IMG/VR virus record: IMGVR_UViG_3300019776_000324
Span: 64,001 to 128,000 of that record
Origin: a virus
Strand: one strand, 5' to 3'
DNA length: 64,000 nt
Part shown: positions 17,778 to 25,862 of the stretch, piece by piece
Layout: each line of letters begins with the position of its first letter
Position numbering within the stretch: the first letter of the stretch is position 1
Made by a program: the position numbers and the translations under genes
The notes under the pieces: model-generated
Seen by the model: only the letters and a program-made list of their open reading frames with translations
What the model was told of the DNA's origin: nothing
Databases searched by the model: none

Positions 17778-18113
17778 TCAGAATGTATCAGGCCAATCAC
17801 GAAACAGTGCATGTTGTATGTCTCCAGCAACAAACTGATTAAATGATTTATGTTTCACTTCGAGTTCTCCTTCTAATGGAGCAACACGACGGAAAGCACT
17901 ATCCATCTGTGCCATGTCTTTGAATTCCATAAGTATCATCCATTCAGGCATGTCAGCGATACTACGAAAACCCATCTTGCAACGAGTAATTCTGTATGAT
18001 TCCATTTTGCCTTCGCTGATCAAATGATCAAAGAAACTGCGCATGCCATTGGTCCATTCCAGATCAGAAATGTCGCCTTCTTTGTTTGCCCAGATTGTGT
18101 ATAAGTCTGCCAT
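17778..18113 (-). CDS. Conserved small protein, unknown (possible ferredoxin-like fold)
   Basis: A 111-aa protein with no membrane segment. The pattern LYTIWANKEGDISDLEW, then YRITRCKMGF, WMILMEFKD and a C-terminal FRDWPDTF suggests a compact alpha/beta (dimeric barrel-like) fold. I assign no function. It is the last gene of the minus-strand set led by gp26, 1 nt after its upstream neighbour's stop, so it is probably co-transcribed. No catalytic residues are evident. Confidence 0.7.
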   Translation of the reverse strand: MADLYTIWANKEGDISDLEWTNGMRSFFDHLISEGKMESYRITRCKMGFRSIADMPEWMILMEFKDMAQMDSAFRRVAPLEGELEVKHKSFNQFVAGDIQHALFRDWPDTF

Positions 18114-18114
18114 G

Positions 18115-18546
18115 TTATATAGGTCCTAAGAGTTCAAAGCCCGTGATGCCTTGTTTGTATAAGTGTGCTTGATCTAAGTACAAATACTTAAATCCTCTTT
18201 CACGGTAGATAGCACATTCGGTTTTTAAACTTTCTATGCCCAGTCTCAGCTTGGGCTTTTTATAGTTCCAAGCAAACTGAGCACACAAAGCATTCTCATT
18301 GTCGTATCGTTTAATAAGACTAAACGCTACAAGTAAATCATTGTCGTAATAGCCAATTACATCAGTGTCAGGGTCTGTGTACTGACTGTCAAAGATTGGC
18401 ATAACACTGGCAAAGTGTTTGTAGATACAGTAGGTTCTGTAGATATCATTGAGTACAGCAATATCTGGATCTTTGATGTACGCCCAAGCTACACTGACTT
18501 GATCAGTATTCTTGGCAAGATCTATTCTGGCAAATTGATAAGTCAT
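18115..18546 (-). CDS. Conserved protein with acetyltransferase-like features (tentative)
   Basis: A 143-aa protein. The middle DVIGYYDNDLLVAFSLIKRY followed by LRLGIESLKTECAIYRERGF and YLYLDQ resembles the strand-helix order of GNAT-fold proteins, in particular the arginyl/leucyl-tRNA-protein transferase type. No clear acetyl-CoA loop (R/Q-x-x-G-x-A) is visible, so the call is weak. It overlaps the upstream 168-aa gene by 4 nt. Confidence 0.6.
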   Translation of the reverse strand: MTYQFARIDLAKNTDQVSVAWAYIKDPDIAVLNDIYRTYCIYKHFASVMPIFDSQYTDPDTDVIGYYDNDLLVAFSLIKRYDNENALCAQFAWNYKKPKLRLGIESLKTECAIYRERGFKYLYLDQAHLYKQGITGFELLGPI

Positions 18547-19049
18547 TTGCGTGGATCCTGTCTGTGCTGAAATAGTGCCTCAAGATACTCTTCTGGCCAT
18601 GTATCGTAAAAGCCTTTGTCTGCCATGATCTTGGCCTTGGCATTCAAGTCACTAAGACTTTGTACCAGAGCCAATGCATAAGTGCCTTGATTCATTGAAA
18701 CACCGTTGACAATCTCAGGATCGCCGGGATGATCTTCTAAGGCTAATATATCATTGCGTAGTAACCACGATCCATTGGCTAACTTTAGTTTGTAGCTGAA
18801 TTCGTTATAATCAAACTCTTTAGGGTCGTAGGCTAAAACAACAACGCTTTTGCCACCCAGTCCGTGAACAGCAATATCTACCAAGTCGTAATATGGATCT
18901 CGGCCAATGCGAACTTCAAAATCTTTTTCTAGTCTAGCCTTGCGAGCATACGGACAAGGAGGCCAGCCACCTAGGGCAGGATTCTTGACTTCTACAAAGT
19001 CTACAATCCATTTTTCTATATCAGTTTGTACAGTTGCTAGGTCTAACAT
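18543..19049 (-). CDS. Conserved hypothetical protein
   Basis: A 168-aa soluble protein with a distinctive Trp-Pro-Pro-Cys segment (NPALGGWPPCPYARKARLEK, residues about 23-42) and a following DIAVHGLGGKSVVVLAY. The Cys in a Pro-rich loop could be functional, but I do not recognise the family. The start overlaps the stop of the small gene upstream by one base. It is transcribed with gp26. Confidence 0.65.
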   Translation of the reverse strand: MLDLATVQTDIEKWIVDFVEVKNPALGGWPPCPYARKARLEKDFEVRIGRDPYYDLVDIAVHGLGGKSVVVLAYDPKEFDYNEFSYKLKLANGSWLLRNDILALEDHPGDPEIVNGVSMNQGTYALALVQSLSDLNAKAKIMADKGFYDTWPEEYLEALFQHRQDPRK

Positions 19050-19261
19050 TAGAAGAAGGGTAATCCGGTTTTCTTGGTTGTTTCTAAATTTTCTTTGATT
19101 AGTTCACTGATACCAGTGCGTTCGCTGACACTGAGTTGTAGTGCTTGGTCGTAGCTAACACCACCTCTCATGTACCACGCAATTTTAATAGCCTCTTGCC
19201 TTATACTAACAGTTTCCTCGTCCATCTTGTCAACTATGTTAGCAATCTGGTCAGAGTCCAA
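19049..19261 (-). CDS. Small baseplate-operon protein in the gp51 position
   Basis: A 70-aa protein from TTG 19261, which lies 2 nt after the gp26 stop. It contains MDEETVSIRQEAIKIAWYMR and ends in ENLETTKKTGLPFF. The longer frame from 19339 overlaps gp26 by 76 nt and its first residues are not conserved-looking. ATG 19225 (58 aa) is the alternative. In T4 gene 51 (hub assembly catalyst, 249 aa) follows gene 26. The position matches but the length does not, so identity is not claimed. Confidence 0.6.
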   Translation of the reverse strand: MDSDQIANIVDKMDEETVSIRQEAIKIAWYMRGGVSYDQALQLSVSERTGISELIKENLETTKKTGLPFF

Positions 19262-19263
19262 GA

Positions 19264-20097
19264 CTAAGAGGCGGGTCCGAAAAAACTGGACATGTCCAAG
19301 GTAATGATCTGCTCGTATTCGTGCTGGCAAGCAGGACACTGAATCTTAAGCGGTTGCATTTCACTTTGTTCACGCAGTTTGATAACATGATCTCTAATTT
19401 GGTCAAACAGTTTGCGGTCGCAATTTTTTAAGAAGTCGTTAATATATTCAAATTCACTAACCAACGCCTGCGGAGTTTTGATAGCACTAATGCTTAATGC
19501 TAAGGATTGTACAGTAATATCGGTTAATTTTTTAAATGCCGCAGTTAACGCAGTCATTTTGTCAGCTTCGGAAACTGTAGCATCAGGAATAACTTGTAAC
19601 AGTTTTTGTTGCTCAAACTGTAGCTGATTGTTATCGTTCAAGTGTTTGTAGTTCAGTGGACGGAAATAAATTTCTAAATCACCATGACGAACACTGGCGC
19701 TATAATCAGCACCTCTTAGGGTGTCTAGCACTGATCTAAGATCTAACTTGCGCTCACTGGTATCGCTACATTTTGGACAATTACTCATAAACTCCATGTC
19801 ATGCCCGTAACTAGCAATTCTAATAGCTATTAAAATAGTATCTAAATCGATACTAGGAACTACCCAAGCATCTCTGATTGCAGGAACACAGCTTTGGATT
19901 ACATTAACTGTGGCTTGCCCATTAAACAGTGCGTCTGGAGTTCTATAAGTAATCTCATCAATTGCAGTCATTGGGTAAACTGGAAGTTCGCCGTTTGCAG
20001 GCATAGCTAATGTACCGTTAGGGTAATTTTGGCCCTGACTGGGTAATTTGATGTAGATGCTGGGTTGTCTAAAGTACTGACTTAAAGGATTGGTCAT
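19264..20097 (-). CDS. 26: Baseplate hub protein gp26-like (T4_baseplate family)
   Basis: A 277-aa protein (T4 gp26 is 208 aa) with the family N-terminus YIKLPSQGQNYPNG, then TAIDEITYRTPDALFNGQAT and VIQSCVPAIRDAW. Two CxxC pairs, CPKC near residue 100 and CPAC near 255, could form a zinc ribbon. gp26 is a hub assembly component. The gene is divergent from the tape-measure-like gene, with GGTGA as ribosome site and a CATAAGTA late-like element about 25 nt upstream. Confidence 0.85.
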   Translation of the reverse strand: MTNPLSQYFRQPSIYIKLPSQGQNYPNGTLAMPANGELPVYPMTAIDEITYRTPDALFNGQATVNVIQSCVPAIRDAWVVPSIDLDTILIAIRIASYGHDMEFMSNCPKCSDTSERKLDLRSVLDTLRGADYSASVRHGDLEIYFRPLNYKHLNDNNQLQFEQQKLLQVIPDATVSEADKMTALTAAFKKLTDITVQSLALSISAIKTPQALVSEFEYINDFLKNCDRKLFDQIRDHVIKLREQSEMQPLKIQCPACQHEYEQIITLDMSSFFGPAS

Positions 20098-20105
20098 TTT
20101 TTCAC

Positions 20106-20129
20106 CATAAATATTGTTTACTACTTATG
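20106..20129. promoter_or_regulatory. Back-to-back late-promoter-like elements
   Basis: CATAAATA at 20106-20113 points right, toward the tape-measure-like gene. CATAAGTA on the minus strand (20122-20129) points left, toward gp26. Together they make an inverted repeat CCATAA/TTATGG in a 42-bp intergenic gap. The right-facing element matches the recurring motif well; the left-facing one has one substitution. Confidence 0.5.
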
Positions 20130-20139
20130 GCGCATATAC

Positions 20140-22197
20140 ATGGATGAAAATGATTTAAAAGCTGTTTCGGAGGCAATGAACGAACTCAGAGAATCTGGGA
20201 CTCTCAGCGCCGATACTCTGAACAAATTAAGCGATTCGACAAAAAAATCATCTGAAGCACAGAAAAAATTTGCAAACGATCTAGCCCAATATGGTCGCCA
20301 AGTGTCGGGTGCCCTGTCTGGTCTAGCATCTGGTGGTGGATCATTTAAAAGTTTAGCTGGTGCCATTGATGTTACTGCTACTGCAATTTCTAAAGTAGCT
20401 GGTCAATTTGGAATAGTTGGCAAAATTCTTGGAGGTCTTGCTACCGGTCTTGGGGAAGCTGCTAAAGTTGCATTAAACACATTAGACGATGTTTCTAAGA
20501 ACTATGAAGCATTAGGTGATGCTAGTGCCGGAGCAGCAGACGGCATTGATGGATTGTACCGACAATTTAACCAGCTGGGCAATTACAGCTTACCTGCATT
20601 TACTAAAGCAGTTAAAGGAAATACACTAGGCCTGGCCGCACTTCAAGGAACAGCTGCACAAGGTGCAGAGGAATTAAGTAAAGTTTCTGGAGTTCTAACA
20701 ACAGGAAACATGGCTGGCAGATTCCTTAAGTTAGGAATAAGTTTAGATTCAGTCGGCGACGCTACAACTGAATACTTGGCAACTAGCGCACGATACGGAA
20801 TACTTCAAGGTGCAACCACAGAGGAATTAACTAAAAAAACTCAAAACTATATTGAAGAAGTAGATAAGATTGCTCGATTAACCGGCCAAACTCGTGAAGC
20901 ACAGGCCAAAGAAGCTCAAAAAAGTTTAGTTGATGCTCGTTTCCGTGCCAAGCTGGCAGACATGCAATCCAGTGGCCAAGGAGCAGCAGCCGAGGAATTA
21001 AGAAAATATGTTGAAGGCCTAGGTGGTGCCGCTGGAGACGCGGCTCGTGCATTGGTTACAGGCATTCCGTTAACTAAAGAAGCCGCGGCAGCTAACTTGT
21101 TTGCTAACGATGCTATTAGACAAAATACATTAGCTGTACAAGAAGGTAGAAAAGCAACAGAAGCAATTGTAAACACTCAGGATGCGTTAAGAGATGGTAC
21201 TGTTAGATTTGGTAAACAAATCATGTATGCTGGAGACCAGTTTGGTGGTATAGCTGTACAAGCATACGATACCAGAGCTATTCTTGAGTCTGAAGGAAAG
21301 ACTCGCGAAGAACGATTATCTGATGTAGAGCAAGCGCAAAATAAACAAGCAACGGCATCAGGAAAGTTAACAGAAAATATTACAGACGCTCAATTAGCTG
21401 CTGCTAACACCAGTAAAAATTTACAAAGTCTGTCATTTAGTTTTGCATCACTAGCAAGTGGCCCAATAAAATCATTTGCAGAGCAGTTAGAAAAAGCCAC
21501 CGGTGTTATAAACAAGATTGCTGGAGTAGGCGGTACTGCAACAACCCCGTCAGGAGTAAATCGTGGCCTGCCTGGTGGCGCTGCAATAAGTGGTAATAAA
21601 TCAGTTACCATTGGCGATCAAGTACGAAGCGGCGGTGACAGAAACTGGCGTAACAACAATCCTGGAAACATTGAATACGGACCATTTGCACAGAGTATGG
21701 GTGCCATTGGTAGCGATGGCAGATTTGCTATATTCCCTACTGAAGAAATGGGTCGCAAGGCCGCTGACACTTTACTAAAAGGCAAAGCCTACGCTAACTT
21801 ATCAGCAGCTCAAGCAATTAATAAATGGGCTCCATCTAACGAAAACGATCCAAAGGCCTACGCAGCAAGCATAGCCAAACAAACCGGCTTAGACATGAGC
21901 AAGCGTTATAGTGATATGTCGCCTGCAGAACAATCTAAATTCTTAGATGCAATGAACAAAGTTGAAGGCGGCCGTGCTGGTACAATTAGTGGACCAAATG
22001 GCGGATACAAGTCAGCTGACATTCCAACTGCATCATCAGCTGGAGCCGAAACAACAGCAAAGAGTAACTCAGCTGCACCTGCACAACAGGCCAGCGACGA
22101 GTTCAAAACTCAAACTCAATTGTTAAAAGAACAAAACGATCTGCTACGACAAAACAATGCGCAGAACGCTAAATTAATACAGCAAGGCAAGGCGTAA
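20140..22197 (+). CDS. Probable tail tape measure (gp29-like) with C-terminal muralytic domain
   Basis: A 685-aa protein. Residues 1-480 are Ala/Gly/Ser/Lys-rich and helical, with a hydrophobic stretch (FGIVGKILGGLATGLGEAAK, about 88-107), as in tape-measure proteins. Residues about 500-615 form a separate domain beginning NNPGNIEYG, with SDGRFAIFPTEEMGRKAA and INKWAPSNENDPKAY, typical of phage peptidoglycan-hydrolase domains. The tail (about 635-685) is a Gln/Asn-rich helix. T4 gp29 is 590 aa without such a domain. Its location between gp26 and gp20 and the absence of any other tape-measure candidate support the call. Confidence 0.7.
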   Translation: MDENDLKAVSEAMNELRESGTLSADTLNKLSDSTKKSSEAQKKFANDLAQYGRQVSGALSGLASGGGSFKSLAGAIDVTATAISKVAGQFGIVGKILGGLATGLGEAAKVALNTLDDVSKNYEALGDASAGAADGIDGLYRQFNQLGNYSLPAFTKAVKGNTLGLAALQGTAAQGAEELSKVSGVLTTGNMAGRFLKLGISLDSVGDATTEYLATSARYGILQGATTEELTKKTQNYIEEVDKIARLTGQTREAQAKEAQKSLVDARFRAKLADMQSSGQGAAAEELRKYVEGLGGAAGDAARALVTGIPLTKEAAAANLFANDAIRQNTLAVQEGRKATEAIVNTQDALRDGTVRFGKQIMYAGDQFGGIAVQAYDTRAILESEGKTREERLSDVEQAQNKQATASGKLTENITDAQLAAANTSKNLQSLSFSFASLASGPIKSFAEQLEKATGVINKIAGVGGTATTPSGVNRGLPGGAAISGNKSVTIGDQVRSGGDRNWRNNNPGNIEYGPFAQSMGAIGSDGRFAIFPTEEMGRKAADTLLKGKAYANLSAAQAINKWAPSNENDPKAYAASIAKQTGLDMSKRYSDMSPAEQSKFLDAMNKVEGGRAGTISGPNGGYKSADIPTASSAGAETTAKSNSAAPAQQASDEFKTQTQLLKEQNDLLRQNNAQNAKLIQQGKA

Positions 22198-22204
22198 CTA
22201 AATA
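22198..22204 (+). promoter_or_regulatory. Late-promoter-like CTAAATA before gp20
   Basis: CTAAATA overlaps the stop of the preceding gene (TAA 22195-22197 is adjacent) and ends 7 nt before the gp20 ATG. No Shine-Dalgarno lies between, so a transcript from here would have a leader of at most about two bases. Confidence 0.5.
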
Positions 22205-22211
22205 TACAACC

Positions 22212-24041
22212 ATGGCAGATAACGATAATAACCGTAAACGCGGTTGGAAAAAGTATTTTAAAGTCGCTAATACAGGCGGACAACTAAGTCCAATTAGTGG
22301 ACAAAATCAATTTGGCTTACCAAATTACGATCGCCAACAAGGCGGTGATTTTACAGGTGGCACGCCAAACGACTTTGCGTTCCGTAACTATGCTAGCCGT
22401 TTGCCAGAAGTTTATAGCGGACATCCTAATCGTATTGAGCGTTACAACCAATATGAAAACATGGACTGCGACTCAGAAGTTAATGCTTGCTTGGATATTA
22501 TCAGCGAGTTTAGTACACAAATCAACGATGATAATCTAACACCGTTTGATATTAACTTTACTGACAAACCCACAGACCACGAAACTGAAATTATCAAAAA
22601 GCAGTTACAGCAGTGGACCAAACTAAACAAATTAGATCAGCGTATTTTTAAATTATTCCGCAATGTAATCAAGTACGGCGATCAAGTATTCCTGCGTGAT
22701 CCAGAAACATTTGAAATGTACTGGGTTGACATGGTCAAAGTTGCCCGTGTTATTGTTAACGAATCAGAAGGCAAACGCCCTGAGCAATACATTATCCGCG
22801 ACATCAATCCTAACTTCCAAAACATGAGTGTGGCTAGTAAAACTACCCAGGACTATTATGTAAGCCGTGCTACTGGAAGCGTTGGACAGAACAACTACAC
22901 AGCACCTAACGGTGGTGGCTATGGTGGTGCAGGTGGCGGAACAGGCAACAGCCGTTTCACACAGGCCATGAACGAAAGCTGTATTGATGCTCGTCATATT
23001 GTGCATTTGACACTAAACGAAGGCTTGGATTACTTCTGGCCATTTGGACAAAGTATTCTAGAAAACATTTTCAAAGTTTACAAACAAAAAGAATTGTTAG
23101 AAGATTCTGTATTGATCTATCGTGTACAACGAGCTCCAGAGCGTCGTGTGTTTAAGATTGATGTGGGCAACATGCCAAGTCATATGGCCATGCAGTTTGT
23201 TGAGCGTGTCAAAAACGAAATGCACCAACGCCGTATTCCTACTACCACAGGCGGCGGTGCCAACATGATGGATAGCAGTTATAATCCATTAAGTATTAAC
23301 GAAGATTACTTCTTTCCACAAACAGCTGAAGGCCGCGGTAGTAGCGTTGATGTGCTTAGAGGCGGTGAAAACCTAGGCGAAATTGACGATTTAAAATACT
23401 TTAATAACAAAATGGCCCGCGGTTTGCGTGTGCCAAGTAGTTACTTGCCAACAGGTCCAGACGATAGCAACCTAGCTATGAACGACGGACGAGTAGGCAC
23501 AGCATTGATCCAAGAATACCGTTTTAACCAGTACTGCGAACGCTTACAAGCGTTGATTATGCAGAAGCTAGACGATGAATTTAAGATGTTTATGCGTTGG
23601 AGAGGCTTTAATATTGACTCAGGATTGTTCAATATTAGCTTGTGTGCTCCGCAAAACTTTGCCAGCTATCGTCAAGCAGAAATGGACAAAGACCGCATTG
23701 GGTCATACATGCAATTAGAACAGTTGCCTTATATGAGTAAGCGATTCATGATGAAGCGTTACTTGGGCTTAACTGAAGAAGAGATCCTTGAGAACGAAGT
23801 TGCCTGGCGTGAAGAGCGTGAGGAACCAGAACTTGAAACTACACAAGGACAAGATTTGCGTTCAATCGGTATTACACCTGCTGGTCTTGACAGCGATATT
23901 CAAACTGGAGAAGAGCTTGCATCTGCTGAAATTATGGGAGATCAAGCAGGCATTCCTCCAATTCCTAGCGTAGCAGCTCAAGGTGCTCCGCAAGGCCAAG
24001 GCGCTCCTAGTGCAGGTGCTCCTGGTGTGCCAGGTGTATAA
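22212..24041 (+). CDS. 20: Portal vertex protein gp20
   Basis: A 609-aa portal (T4 gp20 is 524 aa). It has characteristic segments SRLPEVYSGHPNRIERYNQY, ENMDCDSEVNACLDIISEF, KYFNNKMARGLRVPSSYLP and GRVGTALIQEYRFNQYCERL. A Gly-rich insertion (YGGAGGGTG, about 235-245) and an Ala/Gly/Pro-rich C-terminal tail account for the extra length. The dodecameric portal sits at one capsid vertex, nucleates head assembly and is the DNA channel. The stop codon lies inside a TATAAATA element serving the next gene. Confidence 0.97.
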   Translation: MADNDNNRKRGWKKYFKVANTGGQLSPISGQNQFGLPNYDRQQGGDFTGGTPNDFAFRNYASRLPEVYSGHPNRIERYNQYENMDCDSEVNACLDIISEFSTQINDDNLTPFDINFTDKPTDHETEIIKKQLQQWTKLNKLDQRIFKLFRNVIKYGDQVFLRDPETFEMYWVDMVKVARVIVNESEGKRPEQYIIRDINPNFQNMSVASKTTQDYYVSRATGSVGQNNYTAPNGGGYGGAGGGTGNSRFTQAMNESCIDARHIVHLTLNEGLDYFWPFGQSILENIFKVYKQKELLEDSVLIYRVQRAPERRVFKIDVGNMPSHMAMQFVERVKNEMHQRRIPTTTGGGANMMDSSYNPLSINEDYFFPQTAEGRGSSVDVLRGGENLGEIDDLKYFNNKMARGLRVPSSYLPTGPDDSNLAMNDGRVGTALIQEYRFNQYCERLQALIMQKLDDEFKMFMRWRGFNIDSGLFNISLCAPQNFASYRQAEMDKDRIGSYMQLEQLPYMSKRFMMKRYLGLTEEEILENEVAWREEREEPELETTQGQDLRSIGITPAGLDSDIQTGEELASAEIMGDQAGIPPIPSVAAQGAPQGQGAPSAGAPGVPGV

Positions 24042-24044
24042 ATA
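24037..24044 (+). promoter_or_regulatory. Perfect T4-type late promoter TATAAATA overlapping the gp20 stop
   Basis: The exact T4 late consensus TATAAATA includes the gp20 stop codon (TAA 24039-24041). Five bases later comes ATG 24050, which is where transcription should begin, so the following gene would be read from a leaderless mRNA. Confidence 0.65.
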
Positions 24045-24049
24045 CTAGT

Positions 24050-24271
24050 ATGATCCTCAGCGAAATCTATAATCGTAGCCCTGAAGCTTATCAAGATGTA
24101 AGTCAAGATAACAGTCAGCCTACGCTTAATGACACAAGAAAAACTCGTTTAACTCTGCGTCAATTAAACAAATTGCGCCAGATGAACGATGTTCGTACCT
24201 ACGAATATAAAGAAAAACTTAAACTAGTTAAAAAGCAATACGCACCTCCTCCTGCTGCTCCAGCAATGTAA
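24050..24271 (+). CDS. Small basic head-region protein between gp20 and the scaffold genes
   Basis: A 73-aa Lys/Arg/Leu-rich protein (LTLRQLNKLRQMNDVR, then YEYKEKLKLVKKQY) ending in a Pro/Ala tail. Short basic proteins at this position are common in T4-like aquatic phages; a scaffold or core role is plausible but not shown. No Shine-Dalgarno. The stop codon region (TAA at 24269-24271) merges with the terminator that follows. Confidence 0.65.
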   Translation: MILSEIYNRSPEAYQDVSQDNSQPTLNDTRKTRLTLRQLNKLRQMNDVRTYEYKEKLKLVKKQYAPPPAAPAM

Positions 24272-24294
24272 TATAGACCTTAGTCTATATTTTT
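24271..24294 (+). terminator. Rho-independent terminator after the gp20 unit
   Basis: ATATAGAC (24271-24278), loop CTTA, GTCTATAT (24283-24290), then TTTT. This is an AT-rich perfect 8-bp stem directly at the end of the 73-aa gene, separating it from the capsid-assembly unit. Confidence 0.65.
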
Positions 24295-24348
24295 CATTCA
24301 AAAACACCCAGTTTTCTGCCTCAAAAGTACCGAGTTTATAGATAATAT

Positions 24349-24355
24349 GTAAATA
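24349..24355 (+). promoter_or_regulatory. Late-promoter-like GTAAATA for the capsid-assembly unit
   Basis: GTAAATA lies 30 nt before the ATG of the acidic scaffold gene, with AAGGAG at 24375-24380 between them. Together with the terminator just upstream this marks a separate transcription unit covering the acidic protein, gp21, gp22 and gp23. Confidence 0.5.
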
Positions 24356-24385
24356 TATCTACGAGCCATACCTTAAGGAGAAATT

Positions 24386-25201
24386 ATGACATCGAAATTT
24401 GAACAGTTGATCGAATATGTGATCAATGATGAAGAAGCAAAAGCTCAAGAGCTTTTCCACGACATCGTGGTAGAAAAATCTCGTGAAATCTACGAGAATT
24501 TAATGAACGAAGAAGAAGCCGAAGAAGAGTTAGACGAAGCAGCCGAAGAAGAGTCTGAAGAAGAATTAGACGAAGACTTTGGTGGCGATGCTAGCGACGA
24601 CTTAATCGACGACGTTGAAGCTGAAGAACAAGGCATGCAAGAAGCTGAAGAAGCTGATGCAGAATTTGACGACGAAGCTGAAGAAGACGGTGAAGAATTA
24701 ACTCATGACATCGAAGCTGGTCACGACGAAGGCGATATCGAAGATCGCGTTGTTGACTTGGAAGACAAGTTAGACGAATTAATGGCCGAGTTTGAGTCAT
24801 TGATGGGTGCTGAACAAGCTGAACACGGTGACGAAGTTGCTGATATCGACGGCGGTGACGCTTTAGAAATGGACGACACAGATACCGAAGAGTTCATGCC
24901 AGAAATGATGGAAGAAGGCATTGAGTTAACTAAAGTTGCTGCTGTACAACACGGCGACAACGGTGCTAATGCAAAAAGCCCTGTAACATTTAACTCAGGC
25001 GCAACAGGCATGGCAGGCAGTCCAGTTAAAGCAACCGGTACAGAAGCTAAAGGCCGTCCAGCTCCAACAGCTGGTAATGTGTCTAGCGACAAGTTCCAAA
25101 ACACACCGGCAAGTGGAAGCAAGAAATTGTCTTCTGCACCAAAGCCAGTGACAGCCCAAGCAGCTGGTGTTAATACAAAAACACCATTTCCAAAAGGCTA
25201 A
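24386..25201 (+). CDS. Highly acidic prohead core protein (gp67/gp68-position)
   Basis: A 271-aa protein in which residues 35-165 are dominated by Glu and Asp (EEEAEEELDEAAEEESEEE and similar), followed by a Ser/Thr/Gly/Pro/Lys tail ending KTPFPKG. A strong AAGGAG precedes the start. It is located between the portal and the protease gp21, where T4 has the core genes 67 and 68. A scaffold or core role, with possible cleavage by gp21, is inferred from location and composition. No sequence motif proves it. Confidence 0.7.
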   Translation: MTSKFEQLIEYVINDEEAKAQELFHDIVVEKSREIYENLMNEEEAEEELDEAAEEESEEELDEDFGGDASDDLIDDVEAEEQGMQEAEEADAEFDDEAEEDGEELTHDIEAGHDEGDIEDRVVDLEDKLDELMAEFESLMGAEQAEHGDEVADIDGGDALEMDDTDTEEFMPEMMEEGIELTKVAAVQHGDNGANAKSPVTFNSGATGMAGSPVKATGTEAKGRPAPTAGNVSSDKFQNTPASGSKKLSSAPKPVTAQAAGVNTKTPFPKG

Positions 25202-25210
25202 TTTAGAGAT

Positions 25211-25861
25211 ATGGCTCGATATCTACAAGAACATCTAAGCTTCACTCAAGCACAGGCGCAAGTCTTGCTTGAGGAAGCCGCTGATGGCTCTGGTCAGAAA
25301 ACCATGAAGTTAAAAGGTATCTGCATCGAGGGCGGCGTTCGTAACGCCAATGAGCGAGTATATCCTGTTAGTGAAATTGCCAATGCAGTAGACACCATCA
25401 ATGAACAAATTAAAACTGGTCATTCAGTACTGGGCGAAGTTGATCACCCAGATGATTTAAAAATTAATTTGGATCGTGTAAGCCACATGATTGAAAAAAT
25501 GTGGATGGATGGCCCTGCTGGAATGGGCACATTAAAGATACTACCTACACCGATGGGCGAACTAGTGAAAACTATGTTGCAATCTGGTGTTAAATTAGGG
25601 GTTTCAAGTCGTGGATCAGGAAATGTCGACGATAGAACCGGACATGTCAGTGACTTTGAAATAGTTACTGTAGATGTGGTTGCTCAGCCAAGTGCTCCAA
25701 ATGCATATCCAACAGCAATTTATGAAGGTCTCTTAAATCATAGAGGCGGTCAAAAATTGTTAGATATGTTCAAAGACCCAGCGCAGAGCAGCAAAGCACA
25801 GAGATTTGTAAAAAGCGAAGTGATTCGTTTGATACAAGGTCTCAAGATTGAAGGGAAATAA
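25211..25861 (+). CDS. 21: Prohead core scaffold protease gp21
   Basis: A 216-aa protease (T4 gp21 is 212 aa). The catalytic histidine is in GEVDHPD (H79) and the serine in GVSSRGSG (S132/S133), followed by DFEIVTVDVVAQPSAP, all typical of the family. It cleaves scaffold and head proteins after (L/I)-x-E motifs during prohead maturation. It is embedded in the head operon; its stop codon lies immediately before the gp22 start. Confidence 0.95.
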   Translation: MARYLQEHLSFTQAQAQVLLEEAADGSGQKTMKLKGICIEGGVRNANERVYPVSEIANAVDTINEQIKTGHSVLGEVDHPDDLKINLDRVSHMIEKMWMDGPAGMGTLKILPTPMGELVKTMLQSGVKLGVSSRGSGNVDDRTGHVSDFEIVTVDVVAQPSAPNAYPTAIYEGLLNHRGGQKLLDMFKDPAQSSKAQRFVKSEVIRLIQGLKIEGK

Positions 25862-25862
25862 T

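Noticed and set aside
19049-19339. 96-aa version of the small gene downstream of gp26, overlapping gp26 by 76 nt
   Set aside because: The overlapping part is low-likelihood sequence and no frameshift site is apparent; a start just after the gp26 stop gives a conserved-looking protein.
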